This document shows positions 32,720 through 43,452 of a stretch of DNA of 58,996 nucleotides, piece by piece. Source of the DNA: an uncultured Alphaproteobacteria bacterium (GTDB lineage: Bacteria > Pseudomonadota > Alphaproteobacteria > HIMB59 > GCA-002718135); assembly GCA_902530685.1 (NCBI GenBank), contig CACAAZ010000006.1, forward strand, positions 1-58,996. The letters run 5' to 3'. The notes beneath the pieces were generated by a model that saw only the letters and a list, made by a program, of their open reading frames with translations, ran no database searches and was not told the origin of the DNA. A program made the position numbers and the translations under genes. Each line of letters begins with the position of its first letter. Within the stretch, counting starts at the first letter, position 1.

Positions 32720-33782
32720 TATTCAATTTTCAAAAATTTTAGAAAAATATAAAAATGTTCAGGAAGCTCTCAACAAAACAGAAAAGCTTAATTCTGAAGA
32801 CTTGATTAAAATGAATAAAGAATATTCAGATTTAAAACCTTTGGTTGATAAAATAGAAGAGTACAAAAAAGAACAAACAGATATTGAAAATTTAAACGAT
32901 TTGCTTAAAGATAATGATAAGGAAATTATTAAAATAGCAGATATTGAATTACAAGAAAAAAAGAACAATATCATAAATTTAGAAAATGAATTATTAAAAC
33001 TTCTTATACCAAGAGATGCAAATGATACTAAAAATTCAATTTTAGAAATAAGGGCTGGTACAGGTGGGGACGAGGCGTCATTATTTGCATCTGATTTATT
33101 AAATATGTACCAAAAATATGCAGATACAAATAAATGGAAATTTGAAATTCTGTCTATTTCTGAGACAGGTTTAAAGGGCGTCAAAGAGGTAATTTGTAAT
33201 ATTTCAGGTATGAATGTCTTTTCTAAGCTTAAATTTGAATCTGGAGTGCATAGGGTTCAAAGAGTACCAACAACAGAAAGTAGTGGACGAGTTCATACCT
33301 CCGCAGCAACAGTAGCAGTACTTCCAGAGGCAGAAGAAATTGATGTAAACATAGAAGAAAGAGATTTGAGAATTGATGTTTTCAGATCTAGTGGTCCAGG
33401 TGGACAGTCAGTTAACACAACTGATAGTGCTGTTAGAATTACTCACATTCCATCAGGTATTGTTGTTTCTCAACAAGATGAAAAATCACAACATAAAAAT
33501 AAAGCAAAGGCAATGAAGATATTAAGATCTAGATTATTAGATAATGAAATACAACAAAAAAATAAAGAAAGATCCGAGCAAAGAAAAATTCAAGTTGGAT
33601 CAGGTGATAGGTCAGAAAGAATTAGAACATATAATTTTCCTCAAGGTAGAGTGTCTGATCATAGAATTAATTTGACTTTATACAACCTAAATGAAATTCT
33701 TGATGGCAAAATAGAAGATTTGATTGACCCATTAATTGCTGAAGAAGAGAGTAAAAAACTTGCTGGTATGAAAAATGAATAA
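32706..33782 (+). CDS. prfA: Peptide chain release factor 1
   Basis: [63 protein letters not shown] (GGQ). Confidence 0.97.
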   Translation: MVNFNIQFSKILEKYKNVQEALNKTEKLNSEDLIKMNKEYSDLKPLVDKIEEYKKEQTDIENLNDLLKDNDKEIIKIADIELQEKKNNIINLENELLKLLIPRDANDTKNSILEIRAGTGGDEASLFASDLLNMYQKYADTNKWKFEILSISETGLKGVKEVICNISGMNVFSKLKFESGVHRVQRVPTTESSGRVHTSAATVAVLPEAEEIDVNIEERDLRIDVFRSSGPGGQSVNTTDSAVRITHIPSGIVVSQQDEKSQHKNKAKAMKILRSRLLDNEIQQKNKERSEQRKIQVGSGDRSERIRTYNFPQGRVSDHRINLTLYNLNEILDGKIEDLIDPLIAEEESKKLAGMKNE

Positions 33783-34605
33783 TTTTATTAATAATTGTTT
33801 ACAAAAATTTAAAGAAAAAAAAATACCAAATCCAGAATTAGATATCAGACTTTTGCTATCATTTGCATCAAAGAAAAGAAAAAATATATTTTTAAACAAC
33901 CTAGATATTAATGACATTGATTTAGAATTTTTTAACTCTCTTATTTTAAAGAGATTAGCCGATCAACCTGTATCTAAAATTACAAATAAAAAATCCTTTT
34001 GGAAAAGTGAATTTTTTGTAAATTTTGATGTAATGGATCCTAGGCCTGAAACAGAATTAATTATTGAAGAAGTTTTAAATATTTATGAAAATAAAAATAA
34101 AAAATTTAAAATATTAGATATCGGAACAGGTTCTGGTTGTATTTCAATTTCACTTGCTAAAGAATTCCCAAATTCAAATATTACCGCAATTGACATATCT
34201 AAAAAAGCTTTACAAGTAGCAAACAAAAATATTGTTTTAAATAATGTTTCAACACAAGTTAAGACTAAACTAGGTAGCTTGGATGATATAAATGATTACT
34301 ATGATGTTATAGTTACAAATCCACCCTATTTATCTGAATATGAATATAATAAAGTACAACCTGAAATTAAAAAATATGAACCTAAAATTGCATTAATCGC
34401 AAATGATAATGGATATAGTTTTTATAAAAGCTTTTCAAAAAAAATAGAAAATATTATGAAAAAAAATTCTTATTTTATTTTTGAAATAGGTAATAATCAA
34501 CTAGATGAATGTATTAAAATTTTCAATAATACTAATTTAAAATTAAAGAAAATATCAAAAGACATACAAAAAATTGATAGAACTCTTACTTTTGTTAAGA
34601 TATGA
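33775..34605 (+). CDS. prmC: Release factor glutamine methyltransferase
   Basis: [43 protein letters not shown]. Confidence 0.95.
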   Translation: MNNFINNCLQKFKEKKIPNPELDIRLLLSFASKKRKNIFLNNLDINDIDLEFFNSLILKRLADQPVSKITNKKSFWKSEFFVNFDVMDPRPETELIIEEVLNIYENKNKKFKILDIGTGSGCISISLAKEFPNSNITAIDISKKALQVANKNIVLNNVSTQVKTKLGSLDDINDYYDVIVTNPPYLSEYEYNKVQPEIKKYEPKIALIANDNGYSFYKSFSKKIENIMKKNSYFIFEIGNNQLDECIKIFNNTNLKLKKISKDIQKIDRTLTFVKI

Positions 34606-34697
34606 GTTGTAATTGAGGTAAAAGTATATTAATATAAAAAAAAATTAAAGTATTTAATTATATTTGTTTTAATTAAATTTTAATTTCCAAAAATCTT

Positions 34698-35108
34698 ATG
34701 TATAAAAAAAATAACGGTAGAACGTTGTATAAAACAAGTAGAAGGCCAACTTACAAGAAAGCTGGTGGTTTCCAAAATTTTAAAGCAAGAAATAAAGGTA
34801 ATATATCTCAGCAATACAACAAATATCTTAAACTTGCTAAAGAAGCTTTTAGATCTGGTGATAGAATACAGTCTGAGTATTACTATCAATTCATGGATCA
34901 TTACTATAGATTAATGATTGAAATGGGAATTAATGTTGAAGAAAATGTTCAAAATAATGAAATTAATTCTACTGATCAAGATGGGTTATCAAATGAAAAT
35001 TCAATTAATGAGAGTAATGATGAAAACAAGGTAGACGATCAATCTATAGACACCATCCCTTTTATTGCCGAAGATACAAAAGAAAAGAAAACAAAAGTTT
35101 CAAAGTAA
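34698..35108 (+). CDS. DUF4167 domain-containing protein
   Basis: NISQQYNKYLKLAKEAFRSGDRIQSEYYYQFMDHYYRLM. Confidence 0.9.
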   Translation: MYKKNNGRTLYKTSRRPTYKKAGGFQNFKARNKGNISQQYNKYLKLAKEAFRSGDRIQSEYYYQFMDHYYRLMIEMGINVEENVQNNEINSTDQDGLSNENSINESNDENKVDDQSIDTIPFIAEDTKEKKTKVSK

Positions 35109-35110
35109 AA

Positions 35111-36400
35111 TCATTCGTATAATAGATTTAAGTGATCAGCATAAATTACTTTATATTCTTCAATAAACTTACTTAATTCATTACCTTTAAGTACTTTCCC
35201 AGAAGCAAGTTTTAATTTTAAAGGATTAATATGCTTATTTTGATAAATTATTTCATAATGAAGATGAGGGCCTGTAGAATTACCTGTGTTACCTACATAG
35301 CCAATAATATCACCTTGATTAACTCTAACACCTTTTGAAATTCCCTTTTTATAATTTGATAGATGAGCATATGCAGTTTTATACTCATTATTATGTCTTA
35401 TTCTAATATATTTTCCATAACCACCATTTCTTCCAATGTATTCAATAACTCCATTACCTCCTGCATAAATTGGCGTACCTGTTGGAGCAGCAAAATCAAC
35501 TCCTTTATGCATTTTATTAAAACCTGATATAGGATGTTTTCTCATACCATAATTTGATGATATTCTAGCACCATCCAAAGGAGTTTTTAAAATTGATTTT
35601 TTAACATTTTTTCCTTCTCTATTAAAATAATCTACATATCCATCATCTGTAATAAATTTAAAATATTCTATTTGTTTTCCATCAATTTTTATCGAAGCAT
35701 ATTTTATATCTTTAAATTCTAATTTGTTAGTTTCAGAAATCATATCATATTCATATGAAACAGAAACCACAGTATCAACCCTTATATCTCTTTGAAAGTC
35801 TAAATCAAAACTAAAAAGTCTTATAATTTTTACTAAAATATCAGGAGATACTCCATTTTTAATACCATCTGAAAATAATGAATCTATAATTGTATATTCT
35901 CTAGATTCAACAAATGTTTCCTTTTCTAATTGTCGTATATTTAAATTAATTTCTTTATCTAAGTCAACAGAGATAATAGTTTCTGTGTCTTTAAAAAATT
36001 CAATTTTTTTTATTTCTCCGAAACCATTTTCAAAAACAGTTATAATTTCACCAGTTTTGATTTTCTTTAAATCAAAAGTGTTTTTTATTTTACTTATAAT
36101 TTCATAAATATTTTTTTGTTTAAAGTTTAAATTTTTCAAAATAGAAACAAAAGTATCGCCTTTTAAAATTTCAATTTTTTTCTGAACATATTTTTCAGTA
36201 TCAATATTTTTTTTAATTTTTGGTGAAGTAATATTTTCTTTTTTTTCTTGAATTTCTTTAATATCCTCAACTATTACTTTTTTTATTACGTCTTCATTTA
36301 AAAATTTTTTACCTGATAAGTTAAAGTATTCAGATAAAAATAAATAATATCCTGCTGATATTAAAGACATTAAAATTAGATATCTTAGAATTTTAAACAC
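35111..36400 (-). CDS. M23 family metallopeptidase
   Basis: SNYGMRKHPISGFNKMHKGVDFAAPTGTPIYAGGNGVI; GPHLHYEI. Confidence 0.93.
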   Translation of the reverse strand: MFKILRYLILMSLISAGYYLFLSEYFNLSGKKFLNEDVIKKVIVEDIKEIQEKKENITSPKIKKNIDTEKYVQKKIEILKGDTFVSILKNLNFKQKNIYEIISKIKNTFDLKKIKTGEIITVFENGFGEIKKIEFFKDTETIISVDLDKEINLNIRQLEKETFVESREYTIIDSLFSDGIKNGVSPDILVKIIRLFSFDLDFQRDIRVDTVVSVSYEYDMISETNKLEFKDIKYASIKIDGKQIEYFKFITDDGYVDYFNREGKNVKKSILKTPLDGARISSNYGMRKHPISGFNKMHKGVDFAAPTGTPIYAGGNGVIEYIGRNGGYGKYIRIRHNNEYKTAYAHLSNYKKGISKGVRVNQGDIIGYVGNTGNSTGPHLHYEIIYQNKHINPLKLKLASGKVLKGNELSKFIEEYKVIYADHLNLLYE

Positions 36401-36865
36401 CTAATTATATTTTGAATTAAAATATACAAGTGGTTTCAATTTATCATTAGATTGTAATTCTAATATTTCACAAACAAAAATTATATGATCTCCCTTTTTG
36501 ATTTTATCTATTAGTTTGCACTCAAGATTTGCTATACAATTGGGTATGATTGCAGTTTTATTTTTTCCTTCAATAAAGTTTATATTTTCTAATTTTGGTA
36601 TGCTAGAGGCGAAATTATCTGATAATTTTTTTTGTTTATTAGATAAAATATTTATTGATAAAAACTTTGTTTTCAAAAATTTATTTATTGATGACGAGTA
36701 ATTTCCTAAAGAAAACAAAACCATTGGAGGGTTTAATGAAAGTGAATTAAATGAGTTTACAGTCTTTCCGTAGATTGTATTATTATTTTTAATACATATA
36801 ACAGTAATTCCAGTTGAGAATTTACTTAGAGTTTTTTTAAAATTTTTAATATTTACTTTTTTCAT
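36401..36865 (-). CDS. Flavin reductase family protein
   Basis: FSTGITVICIKNNNTIYGKTVNSFNSLSLNPPMVLFSL. Confidence 0.85.
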   Translation of the reverse strand: MKKVNIKNFKKTLSKFSTGITVICIKNNNTIYGKTVNSFNSLSLNPPMVLFSLGNYSSSINKFLKTKFLSINILSNKQKKLSDNFASSIPKLENINFIEGKNKTAIIPNCIANLECKLIDKIKKGDHIIFVCEILELQSNDKLKPLVYFNSKYN

Positions 36866-37362
36866 AATCTTTTCTGCATATAAATTGAATCAACCCACTT
36901 ATTTTTTTTAAAACCGGCCTTCTTTATAGTGCCAATATATCGAAATCCATTGTTTTTATGAATTTTTATAGAAGCAAAATTATTTTTTCCACCAATTACT
37001 GCTATTAAATTTTTAATCTTTGTAATTTTTTTACATATTTTAACAAGTTCTTTTAGTATTTTATTGCCATAACCATTGTTAATGAAATCTGGATCAACAT
37101 AGATTGAATGTTCATATGAAAATCTATACCCACTTTTTTCTCTAAATTGATTTACAAATGCTAATCCAATAACTTCATTATCTTCAATTGCTAGAATAAA
37201 TGGTAACTTATTTTTTTTAATTTTTTCTAATAATAAATTAAATGTTGATATAGATAATTTTTTTTCTTCAAAATTAGATAATGAATTTTCGATAAAATAA
37301 TTATATATTTTTAGAGCCTTAGAGATTTCATTTTTCCTAAAATTATTTTTTTTTACCTTCAT
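36862..37362 (-). CDS. GNAT N-acetyltransferase (phosphinothricin acetyltransferase-like)
   Basis: EHSIYVDPDFINNGYGNKILKELV; IAVIGGKNNFASIKIHKNNGFRYIGTIKKAGFKKNKWVDSIYMQK. Confidence 0.8.
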   Translation of the reverse strand: MKVKKNNFRKNEISKALKIYNYFIENSLSNFEEKKLSISTFNLLLEKIKKNKLPFILAIEDNEVIGLAFVNQFREKSGYRFSYEHSIYVDPDFINNGYGNKILKELVKICKKITKIKNLIAVIGGKNNFASIKIHKNNGFRYIGTIKKAGFKKNKWVDSIYMQKRL

Positions 37363-37581
37363 TTATCGCCTAGTTTCAGTATTAAATTGAATAAGTAATT
37401 CTAAACTCTGATTATTATTTAATAAAAAATTCATCAATATGTTTATAATTTATTTGCATAATTAATGATAAAAAAGGTTAAATTAAGTAAAATTTAAAAT
37501 CTCATATAATTTTACAAACATTGCTTTAGCTATAAAAGTCATTATATTCCGTAATACTATTTTTATAAAATTAAACCATTT

Positions 37582-37656
37582 GGGTGTGTAGCTCAGCGGT
37601 AGAGCACTGCCTCGACACGGCAGGGGTCACAGGTTCAATCCCTGTCACACCCACCA
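37582..37656 (+). tRNA. tRNA-Val(GAC), CCA encoded
   Basis: Cloverleaf by eye: gggtgtg/cacaccc acceptor, gctc/gagc D stem, ctgcc-tcgacac-ggcag anticodon arm, acagg-ttcaatc-cctgt T arm, ACCA. Confidence 0.95.
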
Positions 37657-37677
37657 TAGAAATTTTAATAAATATTC

Positions 37678-38121
37678 TTGAAATTTAATAATATGATATA
37701 TTTATATTACATGTTCAAATGTTTACTAGTAGCTACGTTAATTGCCTCATTAATCTTCCTAATAATAGACATAATTTGGCTAAGTTTTGCTACAAAATCT
37801 TTCTATAGACCACTAATTGGTAATTTATTAGCAGAAAAGCCTGTAATGTGGGCTGCTGCTCTTTTCTACATACTATATGTCTTTGGTATAGCTTTGGTTG
37901 TAATTCAACCGTGCGTTGAATCAGGTAACTTAATGCGCACATTGTACACAGGTTTCATTTTTGGCTTGGTTGCTTACGGCACATACAACTTGACGAATAT
38001 GGCTGTTCTTAAAGGGTGGTCACCAACTGTTACTTTTGTAGACATGTTTTGGGGTGGTTCATTGACAGCTGTATCAGCTACCTCTGGATTATATTTAGCA
38101 AAAAAAATAGTACATATTTAA
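37678..38121 (+). CDS. DUF2177 family membrane protein (true start may be internal ATG)
   Basis: IDIIWLSFATKSFYRPLIGNLLAEKPVMWAAALFYILYVFGI; GTYNLTNMAVLKGW. Confidence 0.88.
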   Translation: MKFNNMIYLYYMFKCLLVATLIASLIFLIIDIIWLSFATKSFYRPLIGNLLAEKPVMWAAALFYILYVFGIALVVIQPCVESGNLMRTLYTGFIFGLVAYGTYNLTNMAVLKGWSPTVTFVDMFWGGSLTAVSATSGLYLAKKIVHI

Positions 38122-39008
38122 TTTAGTCGATCCATTCCAAATTCTAGCATTTTTATTAAGATAGGGTTTTGATTTAATTTATTTTTATTTTTTTTTATAA
38201 AAGTATTAATTTTATTATTACATAAATCAATAACTTGTTTTTTACCAATTAATTGTAGTAAAGTACTTTTGCCTTGCTCAACATCTTTACCTGGTGTTTT
38301 CCCAATTTTTTTAAAAGTTCCAATCTCATCGATTAAGTCATCTATTACTTGAAAGATTAAACCAAACAACATTCCAAACTCTTTGGCAAATTGAATATTT
38401 TTTTTGTTATTATCTTTTAATATAAAAGGCGCAGAAAAAGAGAATTCAAATAATTTACCAGTTTTTCTAGAATACATATCTAAAATTTTATTTTTTGATA
38501 ATTTTTTATTTTCAAATTCTAAATCTAAAGCTTGGCCAAGAGCTAGTCCTTTGTGTCCAATACATAAAGAAAGATAATTTATTAATTTTAATTTAGTAGA
38601 ATTATTTTTCTTATTGATATTTCCTGAAATTAATTCAAATGCTAAATCGTGTAAAGCATCTCCTGCTAAAATTGCAGTAGCTTCATTAAATTTTTTATGA
38701 GTACTTAATTTACCTCTTCTATAATCATCATCATCCATTGATGGTAAATCATCATGAATTAAAGAGTACGAATGTATACATTCAATACATGAGGCTATGA
38801 TGAATGCATCATATGATGAAATTTTTGCTATTTTAGCAGACTCCATTACTAAAAATGGCCTTATTCTTTTTCCTCCATTCATTGAGGCATAAAACATCGC
38901 TTTTGATAAACTAGATTGATCTAATTTATTTTTTAGAAGTTTTTTAAATTTAATATCAAATTTTTTTTTATTTACATTTATTAACGTATTTAAGTTCATA
39001 GATAACAA
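38118..39008 (-). CDS. ispA: Polyprenyl (farnesyl/geranyl) diphosphate synthase
   Basis: GGKRIRPFLVMESA; CIECIHSYSLIHDDLPSMDDDDYRRG; FGLIFQVIDDLIDE. Confidence 0.92.
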   Translation of the reverse strand: MLSMNLNTLINVNKKKFDIKFKKLLKNKLDQSSLSKAMFYASMNGGKRIRPFLVMESAKIAKISSYDAFIIASCIECIHSYSLIHDDLPSMDDDDYRRGKLSTHKKFNEATAILAGDALHDLAFELISGNINKKNNSTKLKLINYLSLCIGHKGLALGQALDLEFENKKLSKNKILDMYSRKTGKLFEFSFSAPFILKDNNKKNIQFAKEFGMLFGLIFQVIDDLIDEIGTFKKIGKTPGKDVEQGKSTLLQLIGKKQVIDLCNNKINTFIKKNKNKLNQNPILIKMLEFGMDRLN

Positions 39009-39061
39009 TTTATATTTGTTTTAATTTCTAAATTATTTAATACAATTATACGAATATATTT

Positions 39062-40099
39062 ATGAGAATTGAAGAAGAAATAAAACTTGACTACTCAGAT
39101 GTCCTTTTTAGACCAAAAAGAAGTACCTTGAAAAGTAGGAAAGATGTTGATTTGAATAGAAAATATACTTTTAAACATTCTAAATTATCATGGAAAGGAA
39201 TTCCAATAATAGCCTCTAATATGGATGGAGTTGGCGAAATAGATGTTGCAAAAAAATTAACTTCTCACAAATTAATGACTGCCTTAACAAAACAACATGA
39301 TATTAATCAACTAGGAACTGTATATAAAAAAAATATATTTTTTGATTCTATTTCTCTAAGTTGTGGCACAAGTAAAGATAGTTACTATAGGTTAATTTCA
39401 ATTTTAAAAAAATACCCAAAATTTAAATTTATATGCATAGATGTTGCAAATGGATATTCAGAAAATTTTAGTAATTTTGTTTCAGAAGTAAGAAAAAAAT
39501 ATCCAAAAAAAACTATTATAGCGGGTAATGTTGTAACTGCAGATATGACTCAGGAATTAGTATTAAGTGGAGCAGATATTGTAAAAGTTGGTATTGGTCC
39601 TGGAAGTGTTTGTACTACAAGAATACAAACAGGAGTAGGATATCCTCAACTAAGTGCAGTAATGGAATGCGCCGATGCAGCACATGGATTAGGAGCACAT
39701 ATTATTGCTGATGGAGGTTGTACTTGTCCTGGTGATGTTGCAAAGGGATTTGGTGCTGGTGCAGATTTTGTTATGCTAGGTGGAATGTTAGCTGGTCACA
39801 AGGAAGGTGGAGGTGATATAATTGAAGAAAATGGAAGTAAATACATTGAGTTTTATGGATCCAGTTCTGTAGAAGCTAATGAAAAACATTATGGCGGTCT
39901 TGCAAATTATAGATCATCTGAAGGTAAAAAAGTAAAAATAAGAATGAAACATTCGTTAGATAGCACAATCAGAGATATTCTTGGAGGAGTGCGAAGTAGT
40001 TGTACATACGTAGGTGCATCATCATTAAAGCAGCTTAGTAAATGTACAACATTTGTAAGAGTAAATAATCAGTATAATGACACTTTTGGTAAAGTATAG
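39062..40099 (+). CDS. guaC: GMP reductase (IMPDH/GMPR family)
   Basis: [74 protein letters not shown]; no CBS domains. Confidence 0.9.
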   Translation: MRIEEEIKLDYSDVLFRPKRSTLKSRKDVDLNRKYTFKHSKLSWKGIPIIASNMDGVGEIDVAKKLTSHKLMTALTKQHDINQLGTVYKKNIFFDSISLSCGTSKDSYYRLISILKKYPKFKFICIDVANGYSENFSNFVSEVRKKYPKKTIIAGNVVTADMTQELVLSGADIVKVGIGPGSVCTTRIQTGVGYPQLSAVMECADAAHGLGAHIIADGGCTCPGDVAKGFGAGADFVMLGGMLAGHKEGGGDIIEENGSKYIEFYGSSSVEANEKHYGGLANYRSSEGKKVKIRMKHSLDSTIRDILGGVRSSCTYVGASSLKQLSKCTTFVRVNNQYNDTFGKV

Positions 40100-40100
40100 A

Positions 40101-41687
40101 CTAGTAGCCTATTGCCATACCATCCTTGCGTGGATCTGACCCCCCAATAAGCACACCATTTTTTCTATCTATTTTTATACATTGACCACCACCAATAGCA
40201 TTTTCATTTATTTTAATTTTATGACCAATATTCACTAATTTTTTTACAATTTTGTCATCTAATGAATTTTCAACATTTAATCTGCCATTAAGAGCAAATG
40301 CTCGAGGTAAATCTAAACTTTCTTGTACTGACATATTGTAGTCGATTATATTTTGAATCAAATGAGATTGACCAATTGGTTGATATTGCCCTCCCATTAC
40401 CCCATAAGAATATAAGCTCTCATCATACTTATTAGTTATTAGGCCAGGGATTATTGTATGAAGTGGCCTTTTTTGACTATCAATCGAGTTTGGGTGGCCA
40501 TCTTGTAATCTGAAATTTACACCTCTATTTTGAAAAAGAATTCCTGTTCTATTACTTGTAATTCCACTTCCAAAGCCATGACATATAGAGTTAATAAAAG
40601 ATACTGAATTCAAATCTCTATCTACAACACTTAAATATATTGTTTCAGGATGAGAAGTTACATAGCCTTTTTTTGAAGAGTAAATTTTATTTATATTAAT
40701 TCTAGAACATAAAGAGCTTATGTATTCATTACTTAAATAATCTTTAATATTAATATTATTAAAATTAGGATCACCAAATAATGTTTCTTTAACTTCAAAA
40801 CATATTTTTGAAATTTCAGCTTGAAGATGATACCTTTCAAAACTTGAAGGATTGTATTTTTTGATATTTAATTTCTCAATCATTGCCATCATCATCAAGA
40901 CAACTAATCCCGGACTATTTAGAGGACATTGATGGATCTTTAAATTTCTATATGAATTTGTGATTGTTCTTGAAAATAATGTTTTTTGATTATAGAAATC
41001 CTCTTCTGTATGCAGCCCACCAAGTTTATTTAGTGTCTTGACCATATCTTTAGTTATTTCACTTTGATAAAATCCTTTAATTTTATTTTTTGAAATGACT
41101 TTTAAAGTATTTGCTAAAGGAAGATTTTTAAATACTTCGCCAAAACTATAACTAACATTTTTATTTAAAAATATTCTATTTGAATTAGGATTTTTTTTAA
41201 GTTTTTGTTCATTCTCTTTCCACGCAATGGCTTCAACTTCATGAATAGGAAATCCATTTCTAGCAAAATTTTCTGCACCAGATAAAACTTCTTTAAAATC
41301 AATTCTTCCAAATTTTTCATGCATAGAACACCATGCATGAACAGCTCCAGGAATAGTAACCGAATGCGGACTTGTTAAACCAATACTTTTTATATTATTA
41401 TCTTTATAAAACTGTAGATTTGCTTTTTTTGGAGCAATTCCAGACCCATTTACAGCAATTGGTTTTTTCCCATTCATAGAAATAATTGCGAAACAATCTC
41501 CACCAATTCCTGTTGCACTAGGACATACTACAGATTGAACAGCCGAAGCTGCGATAGCAGCATCAACGGCATTACCACCTTTTTGAAGTACGTTAATTGC
41601 TACAATAGAGCTTAATGGATTTGATGTTGCCACCATGCCATTTTGAGCTAAAACATTAGATCTTCCAGGGTAAGATAACTTTCTCAT
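40101..41687 (-). CDS. Gamma-glutamyltransferase family protein (Ntn hydrolase)
   Basis: [59 protein letters not shown]; no obvious signal peptide. Confidence 0.87.
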   Translation of the reverse strand: MRKLSYPGRSNVLAQNGMVATSNPLSSIVAINVLQKGGNAVDAAIAASAVQSVVCPSATGIGGDCFAIISMNGKKPIAVNGSGIAPKKANLQFYKDNNIKSIGLTSPHSVTIPGAVHAWCSMHEKFGRIDFKEVLSGAENFARNGFPIHEVEAIAWKENEQKLKKNPNSNRIFLNKNVSYSFGEVFKNLPLANTLKVISKNKIKGFYQSEITKDMVKTLNKLGGLHTEEDFYNQKTLFSRTITNSYRNLKIHQCPLNSPGLVVLMMMAMIEKLNIKKYNPSSFERYHLQAEISKICFEVKETLFGDPNFNNINIKDYLSNEYISSLCSRININKIYSSKKGYVTSHPETIYLSVVDRDLNSVSFINSICHGFGSGITSNRTGILFQNRGVNFRLQDGHPNSIDSQKRPLHTIIPGLITNKYDESLYSYGVMGGQYQPIGQSHLIQNIIDYNMSVQESLDLPRAFALNGRLNVENSLDDKIVKKLVNIGHKIKINENAIGGGQCIKIDRKNGVLIGGSDPRKDGMAIGY

Positions 41688-41744
41688 ATTAATTCAGACA
41701 ATATATGTTTGACAAAACAAATCCCAGAATTTAAAGCGCTTTTT

Positions 41745-41870
41745 ATGAAAGTTAAATGTTCACTAAAAACTGCCAAAACTAGAGATAAGGATTGCAAAGT
41801 TGTTCGAAGAAAAGGCAGAATTTATGTGATTAACAAGAAAAACCCTAGAATGAAAGCAAGACAAGGTTAA
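41745..41870 (+). CDS. rpmJ: 50S ribosomal protein L36 (absent from ORF track)
   Basis: [41 protein letters not shown], 41 aa. Confidence 0.92.
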   Translation: MKVKCSLKTAKTRDKDCKVVRRKGRIYVINKKNPRMKARQG

Positions 41871-42812
41871 TTAATTTTCTGCTATATACTTTTCAGCTTC
41901 TAAAGCAGCCATACAACCCATTCCAGCAGCAGTCACAGCCTGTCTATAAATTTTATCTTTCACGTCACCAGCTGCAAAAACTCCCTTAATACTTGTCTCA
42001 GTACTATCAGGTTTAGTAATTATATAATTTTCCTCATCCATTTTTAACTTATTAATAAAAAGTGAAGTAGCAGGATCATGTCCTATAGCTATAAATGCAC
42101 CATTTACATCTATAGTTGTTTTGCTGCTATCTAACGTGTTCTCTAAAATAATTTTTTTTAATGTATTTGGATTTTCATCTCCAACAAACTCAGAAACTTT
42201 ACTGTTCCAAATTACTTCAATTTTTTTATTGTTAAACAGTCTTTCTTGTAAAATTTTTTCAGCTCGCAAACTATCTCTTCTATGAATTAGTAAAACTTTT
42301 GAAGCAAATTTAGTCAAAAATATTGCTTCCTCTACTGCACTATTGCCTCCACCTATTACTGCTACTTGCTGATCTTTGAAGAAAAATCCATCGCAAGTTG
42401 CACAGGCAGAAATACCAAATCCTTTAAATTTTTTTTCACTTTCTAAATTCAACCATCTTGCTTGAGCACCTGTTGCAATAATTATTGATTTGGATACAAA
42501 TTCTTTCCCTGACTCAGTTTTGGAAATAAATGGATTTTTTTCAAAATCAACTGAAGTTACAATATCGTTATGAAAAATAGTTCCTACTTTAACAGCTTGT
42601 TCTTTCATTTGTTCCATAAGCCAAGGACCCTGAATAACATTTTCAAATCCTGGATAGTTTTCTACATCTGTAGTGATTGTTAGTTGACCTCCTGGTTCTA
42701 AACCCGAAACTAAATGTGGTTTTAAATTTGCTCTTGCTGCATAAATTGCAGCTGTATAGCCTGCTGGTCCAGATCCTATAATTAAGACATCATTTTCTAT
42801 TTTTTCAGTCAT
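41871..42812 (-). CDS. trxB: Thioredoxin-disulfide reductase
   Basis: IIGSGPAGYTAAIYAARA; SACATCDGFFFKDQQVAVIGGGNSAVEEAIFLT; FAAGDVKDKIYRQAVTAAG. Confidence 0.95.
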   Translation of the reverse strand: MTEKIENDVLIIGSGPAGYTAAIYAARANLKPHLVSGLEPGGQLTITTDVENYPGFENVIQGPWLMEQMKEQAVKVGTIFHNDIVTSVDFEKNPFISKTESGKEFVSKSIIIATGAQARWLNLESEKKFKGFGISACATCDGFFFKDQQVAVIGGGNSAVEEAIFLTKFASKVLLIHRRDSLRAEKILQERLFNNKKIEVIWNSKVSEFVGDENPNTLKKIILENTLDSSKTTIDVNGAFIAIGHDPATSLFINKLKMDEENYIITKPDSTETSIKGVFAAGDVKDKIYRQAVTAAGMGCMAALEAEKYIAEN

Positions 42813-42831
42813 ATATGATTAAACTAATAGA

Positions 42832-43452
42832 CTAGTCACTTTTTTCAACTGGCCAATCTGTATTAAAAGTAACATAATTTATTTGAACACATCTTCGCTC
42901 TTTTTGAATTTCTTTTAATTCAAGTCCATGCCAAGTATCATCTCCTGAAGAAAAAAAATAACCACTATTATGAATATACTCAATTGTTTTAACTAATTTA
43001 AAATTTTTATCATACAGATCTGTACCTAAATTTGATGCTTCATTATATGGGTTTGCCCAAACCATCATTGTCATTAATTTTTCTGAGATATCTTTATGTG
43101 GTTTAAGCCAAAATCCTTTTTTATCTCCAATTACTTCCAGCCTGACATATGAATTTGATAAATCTTTATTAATTATTTTTGATATTTTATTAACCATTTT
43201 TTTACTTTGTAAAGATTTAATTAATTCTGTTAAATATGGAAAACTTTGACAATTATCTTTTGTTATAAAAAGTCTTAATTTACCATCAACCCCTTGTCCT
43301 GTATAATCGGCAGCTCTTGTTCCATCGTACATTCTATCTCCTGATGGAATATTACTAAAAGAAATTTCATTTAATGCACCTTCTTCTAAGCAATTACTAA
43401 ATACCCAGTGATTAAAGGGAAAATCTGCATGAGTTAAGTTCTCAAGATTCAT
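42832..43452 (-). CDS. 2OG-Fe(II) oxygenase-like protein
   Basis: Likely facial triad region LKPHKDISEKLMTMMVWAN plus DDTWHGLELKEIQKERRCVQINYV. Confidence 0.65.
   Translation of the reverse strand: MNLENLTHADFPFNHWVFSNCLEEGALNEISFSNIPSGDRMYDGTRAADYTGQGVDGKLRLFITKDNCQSFPYLTELIKSLQSKKMVNKISKIINKDLSNSYVRLEVIGDKKGFWLKPHKDISEKLMTMMVWANPYNEASNLGTDLYDKNFKLVKTIEYIHNSGYFFSSGDDTWHGLELKEIQKERRCVQINYVTFNTDWPVEKSD

Noticed and set aside
32759-33184. 141-aa minus-strand ORF
   Set aside because: Antisense shadow of prfA, Ser/Leu/Phe-rich, no recognisable motif.
37363-37581. 220-bp AT-rich gap upstream of tRNA-Val as a possible ncRNA or regulatory island
   Set aside because: No stable GC-rich helix, repeat or ORF that I can see; may simply contain promoters for the tRNA and GNAT gene.
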